DNA of 64,000 nt from Minicystis rosea (lineage in GTDB: Bacteria > Myxococcota_A > Polyangia > Polyangiales > Polyangiaceae), in NCBI GenBank assembly GCA_001931535.1, contig CP016211.1, forward strand, positions 11,516,377 through 11,580,376, read 5' to 3'. Both the position numbers and the translations under genes were made by a program. Of the stretch, positions 35,097 through 44,560 are shown piece after piece. Below the pieces are notes generated by a model, which ran no database searches, was not told the origin of the DNA, and was given only the letters and a program-made list of their open reading frames with translations. Within the stretch, counting starts at the first letter, position 1. Each line of letters opens with the position of its first letter.

Positions 35097-36155
35097 TCAC
35101 GGGGCGGGCGCGCCGCCCACCAGGTCTTCGATCACCCGCGAGAGGCCGAGCACCACGCGCGCCATCGGTCCATAGGTGAGCTGGTCCGGAACATCGGTCT
35201 TCTCGTGGTAGTGCGGATAGCGGAAGAGCGCGGTGTCCGTGACCATCACGCCGGGATATCCCTCTTGCCAGAAGGACCATTGATCCGACCAGCCGATCCC
35301 CGGCACGCCCGCAGGCCCCGCGATGCCCTCGGAGGGGAAACGCGCGCTCCGCCGGAACGTGCCCACCACGCGGCGCACCAGGTCGCCGGAGCCTCTGTCA
35401 CCCACGAATGCCACGAAATCGCCGGTGGTGGGGTAGAGGAGGCCGAAGGGGAAGGGGTAGTGCTGACTGCCACGCTGGTCGGTGTAGTAGCCGAGCGTCT
35501 CCAGGCTCAGCATGGCCACCACCTTCTCGTGCCGTTCGCGACAGCGCTTGGCGTAAACCACGCTGCCCATCGAGGCTTGTTGGAAATACGGCGGCTCCTC
35601 GTTGGCGAAGGCCACGAAACGCAGCGTGCGCACGGGCTTTCGTGGGGCGAACTCCCGCGCCAGCGCGAGCAGCGCGGCCACGCCGCTGCCATTGTCGTCC
35701 GCGCCCACCGTGCCGGCCACGGAGTCGTAATGGGCGCCGATGATGACGATCTCGTCCGAGCCCCGCCGCTCGACCTCCAGGTTGTCACTGGGCTTGCCCG
35801 CGACCTCGTAGCGCTGGCGCTCGACGCGATAGCCGGCCTCGGTGAGCGCGCGATCCACGTGGTCGGCGGCCGCGACGAGGCCCGCGTGGCGAGGCACGCT
35901 GCGATCACCGATGGTGCCGGCGAGGGCTTCGACGTCGCGCCGCAGCGCGGACTCCAAGGCTCGCTCGCGCTCGGAGAGGGGCTCGAACGGGCCGGCGAAG
36001 CTCGTGCCCGGCATGCGGATCATGGTGAGGTACCCCCACGCGGCGAGCGCGGCGGTGATGCCCATGAGCGCGAGGCCGAGCTTGCCCGCGCGGAAGGCGC
36101 TCTGCCGGCGCGCGCGGCGAGCTTCGGTGATGGCGCTCCCCACGGGCCTGATCAT
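35097..36155 (-). CDS. Membrane-anchored M28 family zinc aminopeptidase
   Basis: A 352-residue protein from ATG 36155 with an N-terminal signal anchor (LGLALMGITAALAAWGYL, about 27-44). The peptidase domain has the M28 metal and catalytic residues in order: His-Asp in GAHYDSVAG, Asp in GADDNGSGV, Glu-Glu in FANEEPP, and a late His in RYPHYHEKTD. It most likely removes N-terminal residues from peptides on the outer side of the inner membrane. The gene is divergent from the Ser/Thr kinase fusion across about 80 bases, so the two may share a promoter region. Confidence 0.9.
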   Translation of the reverse strand: MIRPVGSAITEARRARRQSAFRAGKLGLALMGITAALAAWGYLTMIRMPGTSFAGPFEPLSERERALESALRRDVEALAGTIGDRSVPRHAGLVAAADHVDRALTEAGYRVERQRYEVAGKPSDNLEVERRGSDEIVIIGAHYDSVAGTVGADDNGSGVAALLALAREFAPRKPVRTLRFVAFANEEPPYFQQASMGSVVYAKRCRERHEKVVAMLSLETLGYYTDQRGSQHYPFPFGLLYPTTGDFVAFVGDRGSGDLVRRVVGTFRRSARFPSEGIAGPAGVPGIGWSDQWSFWQEGYPGVMVTDTALFRYPHYHEKTDVPDQLTYGPMARVVLGLSRVIEDLVGGAPAP

Positions 36156-36237
36156 GGTGCGCGATGTTACCGCGCCGGCGTTGCGCACGCCGGGGAACTT
36201 GGATACGACCGCGATGGTCGAGGCTTCGGCGATCACG

Positions 36238-38787
36238 ATGAGCGATCCCGTCCACGGTGGCCTGTCCGCCGGCAGCATGGTCGGCGGATACCGCATCGAG
36301 CGGAGGCTCGGACAAGGCGGCGTGGGCACGGTGTACGCGGCCGAAGAGCCGACCATCAAGAAGCGCGTCGCCATCAAGGTGCTGCGCGGCGCCTACGCCG
36401 AAGATCCGGCCATGACGGCGCGCTTCGAGCGGGAAGCGCGGGCGGTGAACGAGATCCATCACCCCGCCATCATCGACGTCTTCGCGCTCGGCCGGCTCGA
36501 GGACGGGCGGCCTTATCTCGTGATGTCGCTGCTCGAAGGGCAATCGCTGCGCGACGAGATCCACGCGCACGAGCGGCTCGCGCCCGCCGAGGCCTGGCGC
36601 ATCGCGCGCGCCGTGGCCGACGCGCTCGCGGCGGCCCACGACGCGGGGGTCGTGCATCGCGATCTCAAGCCCGACAACGTCTTCCTCGAACGCTCCGGGG
36701 CCGGTGATGGTGGGCCGCCGCGCGTGCGCGTGCTCGATTTCGGGATCGCCAAGATCGAAGCTCCCATCGAAGGCGATCCGATGAAGCTGACGGCCACGGG
36801 CGTGCCGCTCGGCACGCCGGCGTACATGGCCCCCGAGCAATGGTGGGGCTCCGGCGTGTCGGCGCGCACTGATCAATATGCGCTCGGCGCCATGCTCCAC
36901 GAGATGCTCACGGGGCGCCCGCCCTTCACGTCGGAGAGCTTCGCCGAGCTCGTGCAGCAGCACGTGCACGAGGCGCCGCCGTCGCTCGCATCCGCGGGCG
37001 CCGTGGTCCCTGAAGGCGTGCAAGCGCTCGTGTCGCGGATGATGAGCAAGGCCGCGGAGGATCGCTTTGCCTCCATGCGCGACGCGATCGAGGCCGGCGA
37101 TCGCGCTTTCAGCGGCATTGCGCCCGCCGTGGTGCGCGTCTCCGATCCTCGTGAAGCATCACCGCGCGCCGACACCATCGCCACCGCGCCCACCGAGCTG
37201 CCCGCGCCGCGCCCTTCGCCGGCGGCGCGCGCGCTCCAGCGATATCGCAGCCTCCACGTGCTGATTGGCACGCTCGGTCTCGCGCTCCTCTTCGCCGTCG
37301 GATATGCGGGCTACGCGCGCCGCCTACCCTATGAATGGCTGATCATCGGCGGTTGGGTGCAACAGGCGGTCCTGCTCTTCGCCCTGGTGGGCGCTGTCGC
37401 TCTCGTGCGCGTCGCGCGGCGACGGGCCTCGTCGGGGACACCCTCGCTCTTGGGTTTCTGGCTCGCGCTGTTGCCCGCGTTGCACGGCGCATTCGGCACC
37501 TACACCGGCTGGCACGCCATCCTCCGGCACATGCCGAAGATGGAATCGATTTATCATCTCACGATCTTCAGCGTCGGTACGTACGAGGCGAACGCCACTC
37601 GCTTCTTGGGCTTTGCGCTGGCCTCGATATTGTGCCTCTCGCTCGCCGCGCTCTCGGGTGTTTCGGGCATGGCCGGCGCGATGGTGACGTTGCCGCGCGC
37701 GCCGGGCGTGCGCCCGCACGAGGCGAGCGCGGCGGCCATCGCCCTCGTGGTCATGGCCATCGTCGCAGCGGTGGTGGGCGCGCCTGCGGCGGCGCTCGTC
37801 GCGGTCGTCGCCGCGGCCACGCTGGCCGTGGGCATCGCGCTGCCGACCGTTCATGCGGAGACGGCGGCGCGTGACGAGCTGGAGCGCGCCGTCGCGGGGA
37901 TCCTCGCGGTCACGCTCGCGGCCGCGGTGGGCATCACGCGAATCGAAGCGCGCGAGGCCGCGCTGTGGAGCACGTCGCTGACGCGGGCGGAGCGGGTCGC
38001 GGAGATCTTGGCCGCGCGTGGAGAGCGGGACACCACCCTTCCCATCGCCGTCATCTCTCTGCTCGTCGTCGCGGCCGTCGAGGCGCTGCGCATTCGCCGC
38101 CTCTCCCAGCTCGGCGCCCTCCGCCGCCCGCGCACCGGCACAGCCATTCTCGCCATCGTCTTGGCATTGGGCGTGACCGGCGACGTCATCCAACACGGTC
38201 GCTACATCGGCAAGCGTGATGAGCTGCGCGCCGAGATCGCCTCGCAGTTCACCCTCTTCGCCCGCCTCGATCCGCCGCCCGGCGACGCGCTCGATCCCGA
38301 GCGCTACCCGCCCCATCGCACCACCGCGCTCCAGATCACCCGCGATGTCGTGGCCGTCGACGGCCGCGGCGTCGCCCGCCTCGCCGCGCTCGCGTCCCCC
38401 GAGGGCGCCGCGCCGGTGGCCTCCGATCTGAGCCATGCTTTGGCCAAAGCCGCGCTCGCGCAGGGCGACAACGGCGGCGTGGATCTCTCGATATCGGTGG
38501 ACCGCGAAGTGCCCGCCGGCACCCTGATGCGTTTGCTCCACATCGCGCGGACCGCCGGCGTCCGCCGCGTCGAGCTCCTCCTCACGCGCGGCGGCGTCCC
38601 CCGCCTGGTGGTCGGCGGGCCGCCGGAGATCGATATCGTGGTACCGAGTGACTTCGTGGCCCTGCCAGCCGAGCTCGCCGACTCGGGGGTCGAGCTCCAA
38701 GGCGAGGACCGATTTGGCAGCCTGACACCGTGGCTCATCGATCAGGCGCTATCGACCTCGGGGCCGGTGCGCATCGCGGTGCGGTGA
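36238..38787 (+). CDS. Ser/Thr kinase fused to polytopic membrane region and ExbD/TolR-like tail
   Basis: An 849-residue fusion; an in-frame ATG at 36214 is an alternative start. The kinase domain (about 18-290) is complete: GQGGVGTVY (26-34), Lys47 in VAIKVL, HRDLKPDN (140-147), DFG (167-169) and GTPAYMAPEQ. After a Pro/Ala linker come six to eight hydrophobic segments (about 340-640), including ALLFAVGYAGYA and AVLLFALVGAVALV. The last 160 residues resemble the periplasmic domain of ExbD/TolR, especially SVDREVPAGTLMRLLHIART followed by AGVRRVELLL. ExbD/TolR couple the proton gradient to envelope work with ExbB/TolQ. Whether the membrane part is an ExbB-like channel is not clear. A hairpin overlaps the stop. 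Confidence 0.85.
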   Translation: MSDPVHGGLSAGSMVGGYRIERRLGQGGVGTVYAAEEPTIKKRVAIKVLRGAYAEDPAMTARFEREARAVNEIHHPAIIDVFALGRLEDGRPYLVMSLLEGQSLRDEIHAHERLAPAEAWRIARAVADALAAAHDAGVVHRDLKPDNVFLERSGAGDGGPPRVRVLDFGIAKIEAPIEGDPMKLTATGVPLGTPAYMAPEQWWGSGVSARTDQYALGAMLHEMLTGRPPFTSESFAELVQQHVHEAPPSLASAGAVVPEGVQALVSRMMSKAAEDRFASMRDAIEAGDRAFSGIAPAVVRVSDPREASPRADTIATAPTELPAPRPSPAARALQRYRSLHVLIGTLGLALLFAVGYAGYARRLPYEWLIIGGWVQQAVLLFALVGAVALVRVARRRASSGTPSLLGFWLALLPALHGAFGTYTGWHAILRHMPKMESIYHLTIFSVGTYEANATRFLGFALASILCLSLAALSGVSGMAGAMVTLPRAPGVRPHEASAAAIALVVMAIVAAVVGAPAAALVAVVAAATLAVGIALPTVHAETAARDELERAVAGILAVTLAAAVGITRIEAREAALWSTSLTRAERVAEILAARGERDTTLPIAVISLLVVAAVEALRIRRLSQLGALRRPRTGTAILAIVLALGVTGDVIQHGRYIGKRDELRAEIASQFTLFARLDPPPGDALDPERYPPHRTTALQITRDVVAVDGRGVARLAALASPEGAAPVASDLSHALAKAALAQGDNGGVDLSISVDREVPAGTLMRLLHIARTAGVRRVELLLTRGGVPRLVVGGPPEIDIVVPSDFVALPAELADSGVELQGEDRFGSLTPWLIDQALSTSGPVRIAVR

Positions 38788-38833
38788 GCCCATCGAGCGT
38801 CGAGAGCGACCACGTTCGACGCTCGATGTGCTC
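38786..38833. terminator. Long hairpin between convergent kinase and TPR genes
   Basis: CATCGAGCGTCGA / TCGACGCTCGATG (13 bp), extended by GAGC / GCTC after one mismatch, with a 12-base loop. It overlaps the kinase stop codon and ends 15 bases before the opposing stop. No T-tract. Confidence 0.7.
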
Positions 38834-38848
38834 ATGGCCTCATGCCCT

Positions 38849-40114
38849 TCACTGGGCCTTGGGCGCCGTGAGGAAGTCCATGGCCTGAGTGATCTCCGAA
38901 ATCCGCTCCTGTGCTTGCCGTTTCGCTTCGGCGTAGGCCGGGGCGTCACCGGCCTTGTCGATGAATTGCTTGTAGAGCTCACGCGCCCGCTGGTAGCTCG
39001 CGTTCGCCGGATCGGCATACGCCTGCGTGAGGATGGCCTCGTTGAAGTAGGCTTCCGGCCTCGTCGGAGCGAGCCGCTTCGCCTCGGCGATTTCCTTCCT
39101 GGCCTCCTCGATGCGCGCCGTCTGGTGCGGGCCCTCGAGCTGCCCGCGAATCGCGAGCGCGAGCCCGAGCCGTGCATCGTAGTCGTCGGGCCGAATGGCG
39201 AGCACCTGCCGATAAGCCCCTTCGGCCTGCGCGAAGCCCCGGAATCCCAGGTTCACCGCAGCATAGTTGAGGTGCGCCTCGACGAACCGTGGATCGAGGC
39301 GCCGCGCCTCGTCGAACGCGGCGGCGGCGCGCGAGAGGTTGCCGAGCTCGACGTCCACGAGCCCAGCGGTGTTGTGAATCGGCGCATAACGAGGGTTCTT
39401 GCGCATCGCCTGCGAGCACACGAGCGCCGCGAGCTCGAGCCCCGATACCGCTGCTTTGCGGCTCGGGCCGGTGCGGCCCGGATCGCGCTTCGCCCGCGTG
39501 AGGTGCAAGATGGCGAGCTGATTCAGCGCCGGCATGTGCCCATCATCGATGGCGAGCGCGCGGTGCAGGTTCTTCTTGGCGCGATCGAGATCGTCCGCGC
39601 CGTCCTCGTCCGGCTTGCCATCGTCGCGCTTCATCAGCAGCACCGCGAGCGCCACCTGCACATCGACGCTCGTGAAGCGGCCATCGATCACTGCGCGCCG
39701 GAGCTCCGCGATCGCATGATCGAGCTGCCCCGGCTCCGCCGCCTCGCGCAGGGCGAGCGCCGCGCGCGCCGCATGGAACGAAGGGTCTTGCTCGACGGCC
39801 CGGCGCAAAAGCACCTTCGCCTCTTCGTCTTTCCCACATCGCTGCTTCACGAGCGCCGCGTCGTACATGGCCGCCGGCTTGACCTGCGCGGCCGCCATCA
39901 GCAGATCCATCGTCTCCTTGCACGCGGCCTCGTTCCAATCGCGCGCGCGATCGTGATCTGCCATTTTGCGCAGGCCGTCCTCGAACGATGTCCGCGCCGC
40001 CTGCGGCAGCTCATGCTTCACCTCCGGCGTCACCGGCGCGGTGAGCGCCTCTCGGCCGCAACCGACGTTCATCCAGGCGAGGGCGATCACCCCCGAAACG
40101 AAGAGCCTTCGCAT
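38849..40114 (-). CDS. TPR-repeat lipoprotein (possibly GltE-like)
   Basis: A 421-residue lipoprotein (MRRLFVSGVIALAWMNVGC). The mature part is a helical solenoid of TPR units, for example APIHNTAGLVDVELGNLSRA and AEAHLNYAAVNLGF-type pairs, with eight or so repeats at about 60-400. The N-terminal SFEDGLRKMADHDRARDWNE and the C-terminal ARELYKQFIDKAGDAPAYAE remind me of the adventurous-gliding TPR lipoprotein GltE of myxobacteria. That is recognition from memory, so no symbol is given. If correct, it would belong to the gliding/focal-adhesion envelope complex. No other glt/agl gene is certain here. It is convergent with the kinase-ExbD fusion. Confidence 0.7.
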   Translation of the reverse strand: MRRLFVSGVIALAWMNVGCGREALTAPVTPEVKHELPQAARTSFEDGLRKMADHDRARDWNEAACKETMDLLMAAAQVKPAAMYDAALVKQRCGKDEEAKVLLRRAVEQDPSFHAARAALALREAAEPGQLDHAIAELRRAVIDGRFTSVDVQVALAVLLMKRDDGKPDEDGADDLDRAKKNLHRALAIDDGHMPALNQLAILHLTRAKRDPGRTGPSRKAAVSGLELAALVCSQAMRKNPRYAPIHNTAGLVDVELGNLSRAAAAFDEARRLDPRFVEAHLNYAAVNLGFRGFAQAEGAYRQVLAIRPDDYDARLGLALAIRGQLEGPHQTARIEEARKEIAEAKRLAPTRPEAYFNEAILTQAYADPANASYQRARELYKQFIDKAGDAPAYAEAKRQAQERISEITQAMDFLTAPKAQ

Positions 40115-40250
40115 CGAGCCTCCTCCGCTGCGCGCGGTCCAGGCCTCGTTGGAAACGGACGGCCGCGCGTGCTTGGGAGGTTCGGAGAGATTCGTTGGAC
40201 GATTGCGGTCCGTGCCGGGGCACGCCGGAGGTACGCCGGCAGGTAGGCGA

Positions 40251-41468
40251 TCACTCCGGCGGCTTGATCACCGTCTGGCACCCGAACAGCACATCCACCT
40301 TGCCGTTCTTGTCCGCCTGGAGCGTGGTACAGGTGGTCGGACAGATGGTGATGTGCTTCGGGCTCGCGGGGTTATCGTAGTACCAACCGCCCTTGGTGCC
40401 GCAGCCGTTCGCGTCGGGCACGTTGAGGATCGACGTGGGAGAGCCGCCGCCCGGCGTGTATTGGACGTTGACCTTGGTGGGGTCGAGCGACTGCATGTTG
40501 GGCGCAGGGGGGATGTCGTATTCACAGGAGAGCTGGCTGCTCTGCACCACCGCGGTGGCCATGTCCTGGAACACGGGGCCGAAGTTCTGGGTGCAGAGAT
40601 CGCCGTAAACGCCCGACGTCTGGGTGATGAGCTGCTTGTAGACCGTGCCGTCGGCGGCCGCGAGCGGCGTGCAAAATTCGGCCTTGTTGCAGCACGGGTC
40701 GGTGCAGGCGGCGCAGTTGAAGAAGCAGGCGAAGATGCACGCGTCCCCGGAGCTCGAGGACACGATGCCATCGAACTTGAAGCCCTGGAACGTCGGCGGA
40801 TCGAGGGCGAGGAGCTGCTGGGTGAACGCCGCAGCGCCGAGATCGGAGTTATCGTCCGAGACGACCGCCAGCGTCTTGGAGGCGCCGGGCCGAAGCACGT
40901 CTTTCCACTGCGGATAGGTGGAGACGATGAGCGAGAGGGCGTCGGTGCTCGCCACGGTCTGCATCACGTGACGATAGTTGGGTAGCTTCTCGTCGGCGCC
41001 GCCGCATTGGCCGGAGCCGAGCGGCGCGGGGATGCACACGGTCGAATCCGCGATCAACACCACGTGCACGTCGATCCCGCTCTGCGTGATGATCGATGCG
41101 AAGGTGTTGAGGTTCGCCTGCACCTGGGCGCTCTCCTCATCCATGCTCCCCGAGGTGTCGACGGCGATGATGATGTCCGCCGGTTGGAGCTTGGGATCCG
41201 CCGAGGCGGAGAGCGCGGCGCACGAAGCGTCGACGTCGATGGCGCCGGTGCCGGACGAGCTCGTCGCCACGAACCCGCCGCCGGTGCCGGTGGCGCCGGT
41301 GGTCGATGATGCGATGGTGAGCGAGCCGCCGCCGGAGCCGGGGCCGGCGCCGCCCTGCGCCGCCGAGGTGGTGGCGTTGTGCATGTTGCTCGCGGAGCAC
41401 GCCGCAAATGAGCCCGCCATCGCGACGAACCCGAGCGCCCAAGAAGCAAGGTGACGAGATCGGATCAT
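40251..41468 (-). CDS. VWA-domain lipoprotein
   Basis: A 405-residue lipoprotein: signal LGFVAMAGSFAAC, a Gly/Thr/Ser stalk (about 27-75), then a von Willebrand A domain. The metal-ion-dependent adhesion site is visible as DTSGSMD, with AVVSDDNSD later supplying the distal acidic residue. The middle contains a dense Cys cluster (CIFACFFNCAACTDPCC), unusual for a VWA domain and likely to be disulfide-bonded or metal-binding. A metal-dependent binding role at the cell surface is inferred. It lies upstream of the TPR lipoprotein on the same strand (136-base gap). Confidence 0.8.
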   Translation of the reverse strand: MIRSRHLASWALGFVAMAGSFAACSASNMHNATTSAAQGGAGPGSGGGSLTIASSTTGATGTGGGFVATSSSGTGAIDVDASCAALSASADPKLQPADIIIAVDTSGSMDEESAQVQANLNTFASIITQSGIDVHVVLIADSTVCIPAPLGSGQCGGADEKLPNYRHVMQTVASTDALSLIVSTYPQWKDVLRPGASKTLAVVSDDNSDLGAAAFTQQLLALDPPTFQGFKFDGIVSSSSGDACIFACFFNCAACTDPCCNKAEFCTPLAAADGTVYKQLITQTSGVYGDLCTQNFGPVFQDMATAVVQSSQLSCEYDIPPAPNMQSLDPTKVNVQYTPGGGSPTSILNVPDANGCGTKGGWYYDNPASPKHITICPTTCTTLQADKNGKVDVLFGCQTVIKPPE

Positions 41469-41576
41469 GGCGCAAGCAGGCTACGCGGATCCGAGGCTGC
41501 GCCAAGAGGCATTGCCATGGATCGCACACGCGGGAGCCGCCCTCCTCCCGCGTTGCCGCTGCCGCGTCGCGTCGCC

Positions 41577-43271
41577 TCAGCTCGGTTTACGCCGTCGCCG
41601 GACGAAGGCCATGGCCCCAACGATTGCCGAGCCGGCCCAGAAGGGGACATCGCCGATGCGCTCGTACAACGTCGTCGGCGCCATGAACCGCACCTCGCCG
41701 AGGAGGGTCTCTTCTTTGAACAGCCCACCATGTTTGGTGATGCGCCCCGTGGCGTCGACGATGGCGGAGACACCGCTGTTGGTCGCCCGCACCAGGTAAC
41801 GCCGGTGCTCCACGGCGCGGAGCTGGGCGAGGCCGAGGTGCTCCCACGGAGCAATGGTGTCTCCGAACCAGGTGTCGATGGTCATGTTGACGAGGAGCTC
41901 CGGCTTCCCGTGACGCACCGCCTGGTTGACGAAGGTGGGGAGGAGATCCTCGTAACAGATGATCACCGTGATCGGATGTCCGTCGAGGATCACCGGATCG
42001 AGCGACTCGCCGGGGCTCATCTTGCTCGAGTGCGGGGAGAGGTCGTAGAGCGACGGGAAGCGGTCCCCGAAAGGCATGTATTCGCCGAAGGGGAGGAGAA
42101 AGTGCTTGTCGTAGCGGCCGACCACCTGGCCCTCCGCGTCGGTGAAGAGCGTGGTGTTGAACTCGCGGACGCGATCGCCCGTGCGCCGCTTCACCCCACC
42201 GCCGATGAAGACCGGCACGCCGAGGCCGCGGGAGATGCGTTTGTACGTCTCCTCGCGATAGACCTCCTCGTCGAAGACGTCGGGCACGCTGCCTTCGCTC
42301 CACACCACGAAGTCGGCGCCTTGATCGCGGAGGTCCTTGGTCAGTAGGCGGTTGATGCGCACGCCCGCGTTGCGGCCGACGAGGGGCAGATTCCCCTGCG
42401 CCAAACCGACGTTGAGCCAAGGCGCCTTCCACTGCATGGCCTCGACTTGGCGGACGCGCACGAATCCATAGATGCCCGAGAGCAGCGGCGCGAGGAGGCC
42501 GCCGAGGACGAGGGCGCGGCTCGCGCGATCGCCATCGATGCGCGCGCGCACCAGCTCCGCCAGCGCGAGGCTCGATCCGAGGAGGAGCGCGCCGGCGAGG
42601 ATCGGGCCGCCGAGATCGGCCGCTTGCACGAACCACGGCGCGCCCAGCGCGGTGACGGAGAAATACCAGGGAAAGAGGAGGGGATAGAGGAGCTCGCCGG
42701 CGCCGAACGCGAGCACGAAGGCGAGGGCCGGCGGCCAACCGCGCGCCTCGGCGCGAGCCGTGAGCCAACCTGTCAGTGCGGCACGCCCGCCCTGATAAGC
42801 ACACATCAGGAACATCACGAGCAGGCTCACCGGCGCGGGGAAGCCGCCGAAGACATTCACCGTGCCGAACAACCAATAAAAGGTGCCGAGCGAGAAGGTG
42901 AATCCATTGAGCAGCCCGAGCAGGGCCGCGCGTCGTGGGGACTGCCGGAGGAGCGCCAGATAGAAGGGCGCCTGGGCGACGAACGCGGCCGGCCAGAAGC
43001 CCGGCCCCGGCATGCCGGTGAAATACAAGGCACCACCGAGCGCCGCGAGGCCGCAGGCGACGGTGGGGGTGAGCAACGGGCCCCGCGTGCCCGATTCGGA
43101 AGAGCGCGATTCGTCCCCCGATGTCGGCTCCGCGTCTTCGTCGCCCGCGTCGCCGTCCCCGTCGTCCGCGCCGTCGCTCGGGGCGGCGCTCTCGTCTTCG
43201 GGAGCGCCGTGGGCGGGCGCGGCTTCCGCGGAGGCGGCGCTTTCTTCGGGGGGCTTCGACGGAGAGGTCAC
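41577..43271 (-). CDS. lnt: Apolipoprotein N-acyltransferase
   Basis: Adds the third acyl chain to lipoproteins in the inner membrane. The 564-residue protein has a hydrophobic half with about eight membrane segments (residues about 70-270) and a C-terminal nitrilase domain. The catalytic Glu-Lys-Cys triad is intact: Glu in VVWSEGS, Lys in YDKHFLLPFGE and Cys in VIICYEDLL. An acidic low-complexity extension (about 60 residues, rich in Glu/Asp/Ala/Ser) precedes the first helix and is unusual for Lnt. The start is a GTG without a strong ribosome site, so the extension could be shorter. Many lipoprotein genes surround it. Confidence 0.93.
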   Translation of the reverse strand: MTSPSKPPEESAASAEAAPAHGAPEDESAAPSDGADDGDGDAGDEDAEPTSGDESRSSESGTRGPLLTPTVACGLAALGGALYFTGMPGPGFWPAAFVAQAPFYLALLRQSPRRAALLGLLNGFTFSLGTFYWLFGTVNVFGGFPAPVSLLVMFLMCAYQGGRAALTGWLTARAEARGWPPALAFVLAFGAGELLYPLLFPWYFSVTALGAPWFVQAADLGGPILAGALLLGSSLALAELVRARIDGDRASRALVLGGLLAPLLSGIYGFVRVRQVEAMQWKAPWLNVGLAQGNLPLVGRNAGVRINRLLTKDLRDQGADFVVWSEGSVPDVFDEEVYREETYKRISRGLGVPVFIGGGVKRRTGDRVREFNTTLFTDAEGQVVGRYDKHFLLPFGEYMPFGDRFPSLYDLSPHSSKMSPGESLDPVILDGHPITVIICYEDLLPTFVNQAVRHGKPELLVNMTIDTWFGDTIAPWEHLGLAQLRAVEHRRYLVRATNSGVSAIVDATGRITKHGGLFKEETLLGEVRFMAPTTLYERIGDVPFWAGSAIVGAMAFVRRRRKPS

Positions 43272-43551
43272 CGCGGGAGGGTAATGCTGGGCCCCCCCGT
43301 CGCGTCAACCAATGCCGCGCTCGCGCGCCGGTGCCGTGAAGTGATTTGCATGTCTGTCCGGAATGTTTGTCCTGCTCTCCGGCTTCCTCCTTCACCGCGA
43401 GAAGACTCGATATCTCGACGCGATTGTCACGTTGACAGTGGGGGAGCGTGCGTGCTTCCCCTACTGCCACGTTGGCGCACGGTCCTGGCCGTCGGCTCGC
43501 GATTTCGGCCGTCGCTCGTCTGGCATACGGCTCGCTTCGGGCCGCCACCAC

Positions 43552-44511
43552 ATGGGCCTCGACGCGAACCTGAAGCGGTTCTTTCCTGCCATCCTCTGCG
43601 CGATGATCGCCGCCATCGCGTATTTCCAGGCCGTGGGGATTGGCCAGCTCGTCTCGGCCGCCATCATCGATGGAGCGCCGGTGTCGCCGGGAGCGCACAT
43701 TGCCAAACGTCGTACGCCGGAGGCGAATACCGATCATGCCACCAGCGCCGGCGCCATCCTCGCGCGCAATCCCTTCGACTCCGTGACGGGGCCTCTCTAC
43801 GAGACCGAGCAGAAGGCGGGCGAGCCCGAGGGCATGGCGCAGGTGGAGCGCGATCCGTACGCCGACCCGCCCTGCGCCGGCGCCCGCGCGCTGCTCATCG
43901 CCAGCTCGAACGATGCGGATTGGTCGTTCGCCGCGCTCGTCGGCTCCGACGGCAAGACGGTGCTGCGCCGGCGTGGTGAGGAGCTCGATGGTCAGAAGAT
44001 CTTCTTCGTCGGCGATCTCCGGCCCAAGGGCGAGCGCGACGAAGGTGGCCTTTGGGATCGCGTGTGGCTCACCTCGGCCACCGGCCGCTGTCAGCTCGCG
44101 CTCGGCGCCAAGCCCACGGGCATGAAGGCGCCGGTGGCGCAGGCACCGCAGCAGTCGAGCTCGTCGATGAACGGGAAGATCCGGCAGGTCGGCGAGCACC
44201 AATTCGAGGTCGATCGCTCGATGGTCGAGTCCACCCTCGCGAACCCGGGCGAGCTGATGAAGACGCGCATCTTCCCGGTGCGCGAGGGCGAGCGCGTGGT
44301 GGGCATGCGGATGATGGGCATCCGCCCGGGCACGCTGCTCGGCTCGCTCGGCATGCAGAACGGCGACGTGCTCACCTCGATCAACGGCTTCGAGATGAAC
44401 GACCCCCAGAAGATGCTGGAGGCCTATACGAAGCTGATGCGGGCCGACAAGCTCAGCGCCACGGTGATGCGCGGCGGCCGGCCGGTGAACATCGAGTTCA
44501 ACATCAAGTGA
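43552..44511 (+). CDS. gspC: Type II secretion system protein GspC
   Basis: A 319-residue bitopic inner-membrane protein. One TM helix lies at about 10-32 (FFPAILCAMIAAIAYFQAVG). The homology region comes next (about 105-190, ALLIASSNDADWSFAALVG, then DRVWLTSATGRCQLAL). The C-terminal PDZ-like domain is at about 240-319 (GIRPGTLLGSLGMQNGDVL, SINGFEMNDPQKMLEAYTK). In the T2SS, GspC links the inner-membrane platform to the GspD secretin. No gspD or other gsp gene follows, so this copy is separated from the rest of the system. The start is ATG 43552. It is divergent from lnt and about 50 bases upstream of trmB. Confidence 0.87.
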   Translation: MGLDANLKRFFPAILCAMIAAIAYFQAVGIGQLVSAAIIDGAPVSPGAHIAKRRTPEANTDHATSAGAILARNPFDSVTGPLYETEQKAGEPEGMAQVERDPYADPPCAGARALLIASSNDADWSFAALVGSDGKTVLRRRGEELDGQKIFFVGDLRPKGERDEGGLWDRVWLTSATGRCQLALGAKPTGMKAPVAQAPQQSSSSMNGKIRQVGEHQFEVDRSMVESTLANPGELMKTRIFPVREGERVVGMRMMGIRPGTLLGSLGMQNGDVLTSINGFEMNDPQKMLEAYTKLMRADKLSATVMRGGRPVNIEFNIK

Positions 44512-44560
44512 CCGCGGCGGTTTTCCGCGTGCCTCGCCTCTGCTAGAGGCGAGCGCCGCA

